Source: Histoplasma ohiense
Taxonomy: Eukaryota > Ascomycota > Eurotiomycetes > Onygenales > Ajellomycetaceae
Assembly: GCA_017607445.1 (NCBI GenBank)
Contig: JAEVHH010000002.1
Coordinates: 3,091,501-3,155,500 of the forward strand
Direction of reading: 5' to 3'
Length of the DNA: 64,000 nt
The notes beneath the pieces were generated by a model. That model did no database searches and was not told the DNA's origin. It saw only the letters and a list, made by a program, of their open reading frames with translations. The number at the start of each line of letters is the position of its first letter. Position 1 is the first letter of the stretch. Below are positions 1-10,696 of the stretch, in pieces. The translations under genes were made by a program, and so were the position numbers.

Positions 1-2626
1 ATTCATTCGTACCTACTCGAAATGTTTTATTAATCCGATGCTGTGAATTGTTAGAGCATCATTTAAATCCATCCGTAGGCGGTCGGTGAGACTTGATGTG
101 AACAATCTCATTTGTCCGAAGTAAGAGAAAGCTGCTACCCAAAAAAAGTACTAAAAAGATAGCTCAGGGTGGTATTAATGATATTACTTGTATTAGTTAC
201 AAAAGCTTTCTTCTTTGACAGATATCACACCTGTCTATATATTTTTTGACATCTACTCTGAGCTCATCTTAAATATATTTGTATCTGAAAAGTTATTTCA
301 TCTTCTCTACCTCAAAATACAGATTACATGTCATTATAATAAATTCTTAGTAATCCACACTCTATTGCTCTGCTGGTCGTAAGATTCAAAACAGGCAAGA
401 TGCATCTCCCAGTCTGCCTTGCTGCATAAAGAACCGTGGGCAGTGGGCGCCAAGATGAGGCGAGGAGAAGGGGTTCAGAGGAATCTGACAACTGAGAACC
501 GGAAAATTGGAACCCGGCAACTTTTGCTGGAAAAATGATCCATGAATCATGGTAATTAGATCTTCCAGCTGTTATTCCGGAGTATTCATGATAATCGCTA
601 GTCACATTTGGTTGCCAACAAACACGCTTGGGCCTGCGGCTATTTTTAGATTTTAGCCCTGGCACGGATCACGAGGCTAAGTCGGGCCTTTTTTCAAGGG
701 TTGATGATCTTGACACGAAGATCAGTCAATCAAATGATGAATGACTGATTGACTGACTGAATGAAGGAATGATGGTGGAGATGGAGGTGGAGGATGCTGT
801 GAGAGCTGGTTACCAGCCAAGGAGTCTATGAATGTATGTACTGTGTACATGTACTGTACATGTACCTGCCATGAGGTACAGAATACTGACGGCACATCCT
901 CAGCTCATTTTGCAGTGATGATCAATCAACCCTGAGATAGAACGCGGTGGACAATTTGAAACAAGGCATGGCATCATCACCGCTTTTGTGAAGGAGTGTT
1001 CAAAGAAGTCTGCTGTGGATGTCTCATCTGCATACGTACAGCTTTTGAGAACAACCAACCAAACAGAAATAAAGACGCTGGAGACGAAGATCCGCTAGGC
1101 CCTACGCCGAATTAGCCATATTTCTCGCGACAGAACCTCTATTGGTGGGCCTGGCGGGGGAAAGGAGAAAATAAGTAGCTGTATTGGCACTGAGGGTGCT
1201 CAGCCTTGTGGCTGAGTCCTGCAGGGAGATGGAGACCAGGAAGAAGCCATTCCCTTCGCCTGGTTCCTGCATGGAGAATCGCTGGACAACAGCCATACTA
1301 CTAATGGAAAAGAATAAGAACACTTGAGATGGAACACTAACGAAGTATGCCTTGCGACGCTATACCCGGGGTCATCCATCCCGGCTGATACTGCACAGGA
1401 GAAAGCTATCTGTGAGTTGCAGCCCAACTATGGCGTACGGATTTTCTATTCTGTATTAGTTTTGCCAAAAAGATCATGACAACTGACCTACACTGGGCCA
1501 AAGGGCTGAAGACTACTAGTAGATAGGATACGAGAAGATAAAGCCAACCTGGCTGCTCTAGGGCACAGGGTCCGGATGGCTCAGAACTACTAGTACTAGT
1601 ATCCATGCACCACGGAACTTAGATGTAGAAGAAGGACACCAAATCATGATAATCGCTGTATACAAGCTGGCTGTGCGAAATGATGCATTTTCTGCCTGAT
1701 GGAGTACATGGAGTTGGCGGGGGTGAGAGCGTGCGAGGGGTATCTTTATGTACTGTTGATGTATTTGTAAGCAGTGGCCAATGTAACTTCCGCTGCTGTT
1801 CCAGCGCGGGTGTACATGATGGTACATGGACGTTACTTGGCTGTCTGGCACCGTTCAGCTGGGCCAGGCCGGGGTAAGGCCGACCTTCCTTTCTTGGCCT
1901 GCTCGACCACATCTCCCTACTTAACTATCCTCCTCCTACGAAGACCGCCCCACCGTTCTCTTCCCATCCCCAACGCCATCGCCGATTGTTTCGTCTCGTT
2001 CCCACGTTGGCCGGATAGCCTTTCTGTGCCTCTGCTCCAGACGTATTTCAGTTACATCTGATTGCCCTGTGCGCTCGGTGACAGTGGGGGTCCATACACC
2101 ACTGCGCCAAGCAGCCTCCACCAACCCCCCTCCCAACTAAATCCCTTCCGTCCTTCTCTCTCTTCTCTACACGCATTGTTCGACTACTTCTCTCTTCTTA
2201 CCATTGTTGTGCGATCTACTCTTGGAATTGGTACGTCCCGTAGCTCTTCTACAAGCGTTGATCATTAGGCCTGATGTTTGAAACATCCGCTTGCGCCACG
2301 CATCAGATCTTCCGCAGAATATTAAGCGACCGCTTTCTTCACGTCCAGCCGAGGACTACGATATCCATTCCATTACCGCCGCCACCGGCGGTGTTGATCT
2401 TCCATCGCCTCGTTCCAGTCTAATTCCGCCCGCTCGCTGTCAGCATAATCAACCACCCCGCTTCATAAGCTCAGAAAAGGTGGATTTGCTTCTCTGAGAA
2501 GACCCATTGCTTCGCCGCTTTTTCCAATTCCCCGATCGATTCGGGATACATCCACAGACCAACTTGCCTTACCCACCACCCTATCCACCGCTCTGATATA
2601 CACGCGTGCTCTAACCAACGTACGCT
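1..2626. other. Upstream region and CT-rich leader of the CRZ1-like gene
   Basis: No gene is supported here. The first 700 bases are AT-rich, with open frames that resemble no known protein. Around 838-866 there is a short palindromic cluster of GTACATGTAC-type sequence, and a looser copy lies near 1810-1835. From about 1890 to 2626 the plus strand becomes rich in C and T. That is typical of the long promoter/5' leader of fungal regulatory genes and fits a leader for the gene starting at 2627. No tRNA-like or transposon-like sequence was recognised. Confidence 0.5.
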
Positions 2627-5005
2627 ATGGATTTTCCACAGGAGAACAGGGGGAGGCCGCTTTCAACGGACAATACGAATCGCTCCTTAAATCCATCACC
2701 ATCCCCCCAGCCCCAATACCACGACAATCAGGGGCATCCACTTGGACACGATCCTGCTGGCTCTGTATTTCCCGGTTCAAATACTTTCACCACTGCTAAT
2801 GAGCACTTCCCTATAACCACTCCTTACCTGGCCTCATCCGCGCATGATACCAATTTTCTCCACTCTACTGGAACTCAGTCGTCTGAACCACAACCCTTTG
2901 GTCAGCCCCAGCCGTACTCCCAATCTTTCGAGGCAGGTTTCCTCAACCAGCTCGATCGTTCGTCTAATATCAAAGCCGCTCAAGAGGAGGAAAACTTTTC
3001 TAATCTTTTAAACTCAAACCAACCGCAATTTGAAGATTTTCCTATTTACAACAATAACAACCCTACATCCGATTTTGACTCATCTTTCATGCTTGACCCA
3101 CAACTTAATCAGCAGCAACAGCAGCAACAGCAGCAACAGCAGCAACATATAAACCAGTCAGTCAACCCTGCTGACTTGAGCAGAATGTCATCTCCACAAA
3201 ACCAGACTCCCCCACTTTTGATACCACCTGATTCCCACGCGTCCCCTGGACGCCCATCATCGCCCGTCTCCAATCCCGGTGCCTATTTTACCCCAGGCCA
3301 TTCGCGCCCGGCGTCATTAGATCCCGCAAGTGCAGCCTTTCTAACGAGCCAGTCTCAGTCCGATTGGCATGGGATGTTAGGAAATCCTATTTACCAGACT
3401 CATCGAAGAGCACCGTCGGAACATTCAGATGTTTCCTCTGTTGCCCCTTCGCCCTATCTAGGTCATCACGATGCGTTTGATGTAGACAAAAACAATCATT
3501 CTCCATTACTATTAGCTCAAAATGACCCGGGCCTGTACGAAAATGCTCTAGGAATGGAGGCGTTCTCAATATCGGATCAGGCCCAGCATCATGGGATTAG
3601 CCCAGCCCATAGTCCCTACATTTCCCCACGCTTGCTACCTCAGCAGCACGGCCCAGAACTCGGACAAGATGGGACATTCCACTTAACCCAACATGTGAAA
3701 AATCAACTTGGGCCTACCAGCCCTCCCGATATGTATGTTTCCAGGTCTGAGGCTTCGCCAGCACCTGCCGCTGCATTTCAAAGTCATAATAGTCCTGGAG
3801 ATATGGGCCAGGCTGCCCAAATGACGCCCCCTTCCATCAATGTCGAATTTGCACCTCCCTCGCGAACCACGAGTTTTGGTCCAGTAAAACCTGAGACAGA
3901 TATGGACACTCTAAGTCCTCCCGTTGGTCGTAAGTACTCTATTCCCCGTATCTAAATTTTGGGGCACTACTTCAAGCAATTGTATACTAAATGACACGGA
4001 ATAATAGGTTCCCGTGGACGGAGTAAGTCCGATCCATTTGGACACGCCGTCACCCGTCCGATGTCATCTCCAACCACAGCAGCCCTTGCTCAGGGTGCGA
4101 GCTCACCATCGCGGTCTCTTTCTCCGTTTAACGGCAGCACGGGCAATTTGAGCACTCCAGCTTCCCGTGATACATCTCCAGCAGCAGCGAAGAATCGCCG
4201 CCAGTCGACCTCTTCGATTGACAGTCGGAACTATATCCTGGATCTTGCAGATCCTCAGCGGCCGGGTGCCAGTAGTGCTGATTCTAAGCGTGTGCAAAAA
4301 CATCCAGCAACATTCCAATGTAGTCTATGCCCGAAACGATTTACGAGAGCTTACAATTTACGCTCTCATCTCCGCACCCATACTGATGAAAGACCTTTCG
4401 TGTGTACTGTGTGTGGTAAGGCCTTCGCCCGTCAACATGACCGGAAGCGGCACGAATCACTTCACTCGGGGGAAAAGAAGTTCGTTTGTCGTGGAGACCT
4501 GGCCCATGGGGCTCATTGGGGCTGTGGACGAAGGTTCGCTAGAGCTGATGCGCTTGGCCGCCATTTCAGATCTGAAGCAGGCAGAGTATGTATAAAACCT
4601 CTGATGGACGAAGAGGCTCTCGAGCGCGAGCGGACCTACGTAGATCAACAACAGATGCACGGCCACTTACAGCCGATAAGCCAACCAATGAATATACCAC
4701 CGATGGACGGTCAGCCGTCCGGCTTCACACTTCCCGCAGCACTCCTCGCACAGTATCCTGCGCTCCAAACTCTCCAGTGGGACCAGCTTGCACCACAGCC
4801 AGACGATGGAAGCGATATTGGCGGAGGTGGAGGAGCTAGGAGTAATTATGATGCTAGTTCTGGCGGGGAGTATGGGTTTGGCGACGATGACGATTCAGGG
4901 CTAAATAGTGGGTATGTGAGCGGTTCTGGGCAGAATTACTCTCATGCACCGCCGTCGCAGGATCAGATGATGGGTGTTCCGTCTACGGGGAGCGGCTGGG
5001 GATAG
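2627..5005 (+). CDS. crzA: Calcineurin-responsive C2H2 zinc-finger transcription factor, Crz1/CrzA family
   Basis: Two exons, 2627-3929 and 4008-5005, joined across a GTAAGT...AG intron, give 766 residues. The splice restores a continuous basic segment (VGRSRGRSKSDPFG) before the second exon. The N-terminal half is rich in Gln, Ser and Pro, with a polyglutamine run at 3110-3147. The C-terminal half has two regular C2H2 fingers (from about residue 537, FQCSLCPKRF, and about residue 565, FVCTVCGKAF). A third, wider-spaced finger-like unit follows (CRGDLAHGAHWGCGRRFARA). A PSINVE sequence at residues 402-407 resembles a PxIxIT calcineurin-docking site. In this family calcineurin dephosphorylates the factor, which enters the nucleus and activates calcium, ion and cell-wall stress genes. 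The start at 2627 is the first ATG after the CT-rich leader. The family call is firm; docking is inferred. Confidence 0.93.
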
Positions 5006-6016
5006 CCCTGGGGGAAATGCAAGGTTGGTTTATTGACTGACCCAGTTGGCACTATCTACTTTGCGACTTTGTTCTTTCCATTTCTTCATTGTATCCTCTT
5101 TATCTGCCTCTTGTGAATTTTTTTTTGGTTCGGGACGAATACCCTTTACGGCCGCTTTCGTTATATTAATTATTAGTATTGTCATTTTTATCACCATTTC
5201 TTATATTTGCTTCCCATCGTTTCCTTCCTGGGTTGGCCCCTCTTTTCCCCCGTTGTTTTCAAGTCTTTTTCTTTCCTCTCTTTTCGTTCTTCCTTTGGCT
5301 ACGCACGGGATAGAGGAAAATGGAACTTTGGCCTGGATACTATGTTGTTGAGGACCGACAGTAATATCAATTTTCATGGACTCCGGTTGAAACCGGAAGG
5401 GTTGTTTTTATATGATATATATTTAGGTTTTTTTTTTTTTTTTTTTTTTTTCTATTTTCGTATAATGTTTATTTTTATCTGGTACATTCGGTCTACCTAG
5501 GCTTTTTTTTATCTCCACCTTTTATTTATTTATTTATTAATATCATTATTCAACCAAAGCATTATCTCAGCCTGTGTTCCGCGCCCTGTTTTGAACTCTT
5601 TTTGTGCGGATATGTAATGTATTATTGTGTAGGTAAATATGTATTGGACGTGTATATTACTAGCAAGACCTAGATGCCCGCACTCCGTATTTTTGGGGAG
5701 AATTCTCATTTCGGCAACGATGAGGGATGAAAAGGTGCAGGTCCCGATTGAGGGTTAGTGGTCTCTACCTTAGTTTGTAGATTACATTTCATAGGACATA
5801 TGGCAAATTCAAATTTCAATGAATGAATCATAATTAATTAATTCGTCGACGGCGTTCGGTTTGGTAAATTATCGTACAGTACAAGAAAATTGGCTAGCTG
5901 AGGGAAACGTATCTCTCTATAGGTTTGAAGAATCCGAATCTGCGATGCACCACCTTAACAGATGCAAAATAAATCAGCCGAAAAATCCGCCGTTCCATTT
6001 TAATTTACCATAATTT
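5006..6016. other. Convergent intergenic region with poly-T tract
   Basis: This lies between the 3' ends of the CRZ1-like gene and ALG11. It is AT-rich, with a run of more than 20 T at about 5430-5451 and several shorter T runs that could serve as transcription-end signals for the plus-strand gene. No coding region is supported. Confidence 0.5.
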
Positions 6017-7877
6017 CTACTTCTTCTCCCTTCCTCCCCTCTTACTTTCTAACTCAATCAATTTCCCGATCTCCCCCACCCACCTCTCCGCAAACACCTC
6101 ATCCGTAAACCTCTTCGACGACCTCCTCGCCCTCAACCTCATCGCCACCCTCTCTTCTATCGGAAGCGCCAACACCGCCTCAAACGCCGCCGCAAACTCT
6201 GGCTCCGTTGTAGCCCGGAATCCCGTCGCGCCTTCTCCCAAATCCACAACGATATCCTGTCGGGGACCACCGGAATCATGTACGACACTTATCAGGCCCG
6301 CTGCCTGGTACTCGACCACGCCTATGCCGAAGTGCTCGTTCCACATGGCGTTGACGCCGATGGAGGCGTGGCGGAGGTGGGTGAGGATCGTGGGCCAGCT
6401 GGCGTCGCAGAGGAAGGTCGTGTGGTCACGGATTTTGAGCTCGTGGGCGAGCAGGCGGAGGTTGTAGATGTGGGTTTCGTCGGGACTGGAGTGGCGCACA
6501 GAGCCGATGAGGATTAGTCGTGGGTATTGACTGTGTGGAGCTTTATGAGTCTTTTTGAATTCGTTGAGGAAGCGGGAGAAGGCGCGAAGGATTAGGGCGT
6601 GGTTCTTCTCTGGGCGGAATTGGGCGATGTAGAGGATTGTTGGCTCGCGTGATTCTCGCTCATGCGGGAGATCTATTTCTATTGATTCCAGCTCTGAGAC
6701 GGCCACGGGGGGGAAGACGACGGTGGGTTCTTGGAATTCTCGCCTTTTTTGCCGCGAGGGGAGCCAGAGAGAGCGTATATGTGCAGCTGTCCAAGATGAG
6801 TTGCACATAACTACATCAATTGTGCCACCAACCCGGCCGTATAGCTTCGCGAACGCGTGCCAATATTGTCGCTTGGCATATCCTTTCCAGCCGGCCCCTG
6901 CACCGGCGTTTAAACCTTTCGTACCTGAAAGATCATCAAGGGAGCTGAGCATGTCTGTCGAAATAGTGGGGTAGTGTACGTACGCCCCGGTCGGAATTGA
7001 AGGGAAAAGGAAGTGGCAAAATGCCAGGACGAAGGAATAGCCCATAGTGTCAATTAAGATGTCAGGAATTAGGAGAGTGAATGCGTCGTATCCGAGGATT
7101 AGGGAGCCCAAAGATTGACCAAGGAGAGTAAAACGTGGGTATATGCTGCTGAGAACATATTTGCGAGTTGAAAGATATAGGAATACTATTGTTGGAGAGT
7201 AAAGGCGAATATTGAAACGATTCTATATTTTACATTTTAGCTACCGATCATATTAGGTGCTTTTCGAATAAAAGCGAGCGAAAGGGAGAAAGAAAAAAAA
7301 AAAACAAATAAAATAAAAATTAAAATAAAGTAGATAACCTACCTCGACTCTTTCAAGCATTGTGGTCTTATTCAGGTCATTATCACCTGTGTAGATTGCA
7401 CATATAGCTTTTGGCCAGCGGTTTTGTGTTGCTCTTACTGCTGCCCAAAGGACACGCTCGCCTCCGCCACCAGCATTGCTGCAGAACAATGAGTCAGTCG
7501 ACTTCCACCGGGAACGACGATTGCAGCATTTTCATTTCTTTTCCTTACCAAAATGGATGGAAGAATCCTATCACGCCTTCCCAATCGTTTCCCGCCGCAT
7601 CCCCGTTTGTAGCAGTCCCAATGCCGTATGTTTCAACTTTTTCCCAATCCTCATCTTCCTGCTTCGCATACTTGGCTCTTCTTGAGTAGTATTCCTCCTC
7701 ATCTAGCCGTATCCGCGCACGTATGAGGTCCCGCTTCCACCGGTATTTCCTGGCAATAAGCCATCCAATCGACTTGAAGACAAGGCGGAAGACAAACCCA
7801 GATAATCGCGGAGCGGTCAGAAAGAGTGCGAGCAGCGTCACGAGAGTAGCAATGGATGACACGGATAACAACATCAT
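6017..7877 (-). CDS. alg11: GDP-Man:Man3GlcNAc2-PP-dolichol alpha-1,2-mannosyltransferase
   Basis: Three exons on the minus strand, 7877-7549, 7478-7343 and 7222-6017, give 556 residues. The first splice restores the family motif HPFCNAGGGGERVLW, and the second joins ERVE to NRFNIRLYSPTIVFLYL. Alg11 adds the fourth and fifth mannoses to the dolichol-linked oligosaccharide on the cytosolic face of the ER. An N-terminal hydrophobic segment (residues about 4-25) fits the membrane anchor. The GT-B glycosyltransferase part follows, with DIWIDTMGY-like (here ILIDTMGYSF), YIAQFRPEKNH and NEHFGIGVVEYQAAG sequences typical of GT4 enzymes. The start is the ATG ATG pair at 7877; the open frame reaches further upstream only through a non-ATG codon. 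A small upstream exon cannot be excluded. The gene is divergent from the COX18-like gene, 247 bases away. Confidence 0.93.
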
Positions 7878-8124
7878 GGGCCTGCAGTCAGCAGAGGAAA
7901 TTAGTGGACGCCGACACACAAGCCGTTACCGACAGAAGTGTATGCTGTAGATGAGGATCGGGGAGCTTAGCCATCGATGATAACCTTCCAAGGTAGGTTA
8001 TATAAGCGGTATAATCACGTGTTGATACAATCTCCGGCGATATAGATTATCCTTCCACCAAAGCTTGAGATCTCTCAACTCTCCCGAATGGTCGAACCCA
8101 CCAGTTTTAGTGGTGAACGGCACG

Positions 8125-9225
8125 ATGTCCGCGCCTGGGTATAGGTTACCCCTCGATGCTTTGCGGACTACCCACTGTGGGCTGAATGCCCGGCTCCTTC
8201 GGGCATCATGTCCGGCTCAGCAATGCGCCGTGAGGCTGCGCGAGACTTCTCAACAGAGGCGCCATTTCCACCCATCGCGGCCTACCCAAATGGTTTCCAC
8301 ATCCATTGAGTGCGCACACGATCTCCTTCAAATAGTCCATACATATACCGGTCTCCCCTGGGTGGCCTCCATCCCCTTGACGGCTATGACAGCACGGGTA
8401 GCATTCGGGTTACCCTTTCTCATATGGTCAACATCGCAGCGAAACAAAAGATTGCTTGCGAACCCAGCGATCCTTGCCTATACCCGTATGAAGAGAAAAA
8501 ATATTATGGATGCCGCCGCCAAGGAACAACGGTTTCTACCACCACAGTTTGTGAGCCGCCAGAGTGCATTAGAAGCATCCCAGTTTCAAAAGAGCCTGCT
8601 AAAACGACATCATCTTCGTTTGGCTCCGTTCGCTCCGTTCGCTCCGATATTACAACTTCCTTTTTGGCTTGCTTTTATGGAGAGTATTCGGTCGATGAGC
8701 GGATGGCAACCCGGTTTGCTCGCCATTCTGCAACAGTGGTTTAATCCTGATGGCGTCAGGGCTCAAATACCCGTAGAACCCTCTCTTTCTAGCCAGGGGG
8801 CTTTATGGTTCCCTGACCTAATGGCTGCAGATCCCCTGGGCGTCCTTCCGGTTGCTATTTCGGTTTTGATGTTCACTCACATTACGTGGGGTTCCAAGGT
8901 TAGCAAGATGAAAGATCTTCCCCAATTGGTATCACAAGGAAACTTGCAGGGCATATTTTCCTGGGCGATCCAGCGCATTTTCCAAGCAATGTCGATCTGG
9001 ATTGCGCCAGCTCTATTGTATTCAGAAGCCCCCGCAGCGCTTAGTATCTACTGGCTATCCACGACTTGCGTTGCAATTGTCCAGTCTCAGCTTCTGAAAA
9101 AGTATATGCCGACTCCGAATGTCCCAAAGGCTTGCGTTAAAAGGACGATTGTGAGGTATGTGTATGAACGGAAGCCGGGCACCCAAGAACTTCAGAAGGT
9201 CGCTCGGCTTGGGATGATGTGGTGA
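8125..9225 (+). CDS. cox18: Mitochondrial inner-membrane insertase, Cox18/Oxa1/YidC family
   Basis: A single exon of 366 residues from the ATG at 8125; the open frame runs upstream only through non-ATG codons. The N-terminus is Arg-rich with little acidic character (LNARLLRASCPAQQ, QQRRHFHPSRP), as expected of a mitochondrial presequence. The YidC/Oxa1 core begins with TGLPWVASIPLTAMTARVAF, followed by a charged loop (TRMKRKNIMDAAAKEQR), a hydrophobic helix with LQLPFWLAFMESIRSM, and a C-terminal pair of membrane segments (LGVLPVAISVLMFTHITW, AMSIWIAPALLYSEAPAALSIYWLSTTCVAI). Cox18 moves the C-terminal tail of Cox2 across the inner membrane during cytochrome oxidase assembly. Length and lack of a long C-terminal coiled coil favour Cox18 over Oxa1. 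Confidence 0.88.
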   Translation: MSAPGYRLPLDALRTTHCGLNARLLRASCPAQQCAVRLRETSQQRRHFHPSRPTQMVSTSIECAHDLLQIVHTYTGLPWVASIPLTAMTARVAFGLPFLIWSTSQRNKRLLANPAILAYTRMKRKNIMDAAAKEQRFLPPQFVSRQSALEASQFQKSLLKRHHLRLAPFAPFAPILQLPFWLAFMESIRSMSGWQPGLLAILQQWFNPDGVRAQIPVEPSLSSQGALWFPDLMAADPLGVLPVAISVLMFTHITWGSKVSKMKDLPQLVSQGNLQGIFSWAIQRIFQAMSIWIAPALLYSEAPAALSIYWLSTTCVAIVQSQLLKKYMPTPNVPKACVKRTIVRYVYERKPGTQELQKVARLGMMW

Positions 9226-10696
9226 TTTTCGAGAAAATCTACAAAACGACTTTTTTTTTTTTTTTTTCATTTTGCAGTATCGCCATCGGAAGTACGATAC
9301 CCGTTACTTTTACATCAACCTTCCACGGGGATGGAATACTGTTTCCTCTGCATTCTGCGATTGAGGGTCCTCGGGGCGCGTTTGGCTTATTTGCTGGACT
9401 ATCACTCCACCAGAAACCCCCGAGCTCGGCTCGTCAGTTGACGGGTTATAGGTCTGGAATAGCATAGCTTATGGAGAGCATAAGAATTGAAAGGATGACG
9501 CCAATATAAATATCTAAGTCAAAAAATATTTTGGGTGGCTTAGGCAGGATGAACTACACTAGGAAATTCCGTCCTGTCGTATAGAAAAAGCTTTCAAGAT
9601 CAATGCACCAATGCACCCCATGCCTCAGACATTCCCCCGTTTGCATATTATACAAAACACCGAGTTTTATCATTTGTGGAAATAATACCCCGAAGGCATC
9701 ACCTCAGGGCCTCTGGTGGTGATCGAACTCTTTTGCCCCACTCAGCAGTGACAGCTACCAATAGAAATAAAATAACTATCAAGATGTGATAATATCCATT
9801 TGAAGAGGGGTTGGGTCCTTTTATTATGATTTAATTTATAGACTGACCGTGTGACCATGCATGGGACCATGACCAACTTTGAACCTCAGTCCCATTTTCA
9901 AATATCTTAGTCCTGGTCCCATATATTGTTTATCAAATCAGTCACTTTACACTGTTTATATATTATAATTCTAGTCCCAGATCAATGTTTTATTTATAAA
10001 TTAATAGTCCTGATCCCATTTGGTCCCATTTTGGACCATGATTTAGCCTATATAGATGCCATCCACCCACCTCTTAAGAGGGTTAAAAGTATCAAGATGT
10101 TATTTGAATACTAGAATTGATCGATATATGTAATCAGATTAATTAACTAAATGTGATTGAATTATCTACTGTTATTAATTCTCTATTTCCCCCCCCCTCT
10201 TTTCAGATGAGATCTTTTGCTGCTGCATCCGATGGAAAATATTTAAAACATTTATAGTTTGAAATCTCTCCACTGAATCCACCAAATCTAACATTAATAA
10301 ATGAGGTTTCATTGCGCAAAAAGTCATTTTTTTTTTACATTGAAATATTTTATTCATTCCTTTCAAGCGAAGAAGTTAGATATCTCTCTATCAGATATAA
10401 CTTGATGGGTAATAAAATCCGCCCAAAACACGTTATTTAAACATATATTAGAGATTCCATCCCCTTCCATTAGAGGTGAAACATCAATCTCCCCTCTCCT
10501 TTCTCCTTTCTCCATTTCTGTATTTCGTCCCCTCGACCTAACACATACATTCCTGCCGTAGGTTGTGTGCTTGTGCCTAGCTGCTGATGAGTAAATGAAT
10601 GAATGGCACCCAACCGCGCGTGTAGCCGTGGTAACTTCGACTCGTACGCGACACACCACAAACAATAACACATCATCTCTCAACCTACTGACAACC
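9226..10696. other. AT-rich intergenic block with reiterated GGTCCCAT-like motifs
   Basis: The 3' side of the COX18-like gene contains a poly-T run at about 9252-9267. From about 9480 to 10480 the sequence becomes clearly AT-rich and has no plausible coding frame. Between about 9855 and 10045 a motif of the form AGTCCTGGTCCCAT recurs in variant forms (near 9888, 9909, 9972, 10006 and 10021), with the complementary GGGACCAT/GGACCATGA near 9863 and 10033. Such reiteration resembles subterminal repeats of a degraded DNA transposon, but no transposase is visible. A C-rich run lies at about 10190-10198. Confidence 0.45.
9855..10045. repeat. Cluster of short AGTCC-N-TCCCAT repeats, possible relic of a mobile element
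   Basis: About five plus-strand copies of a degenerate 12-14 base motif (AGTCCTGGTCCCAT, AGTCCCAGATC, AGTCCTGATCCCAT, GGTCCCATT) and two minus-strand copies (GGGACCATGACC, GGACCATGATT) lie within 190 bases of AT-rich sequence. The arrangement is seen directly. That it derives from the subterminal part of a transposon is only inference, since neither flanking terminal inverted repeats nor a target-site duplication could be fixed. Confidence 0.35.

Noticed and set aside
838..866. GTACATGTAC palindromes, also at 15430, 41812, 50197 and 62115
   Set aside because: Short, dispersed and of simple composition; could be a binding site, but there is no consistent position relative to genes.
7878..7980. 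Possible small first exon of ALG11 with ATG near 7975
   Set aside because: It would need a poor donor (GTCGGT) to keep the frame, while the ATG pair at 7877 gives a normal N-terminal membrane anchor.
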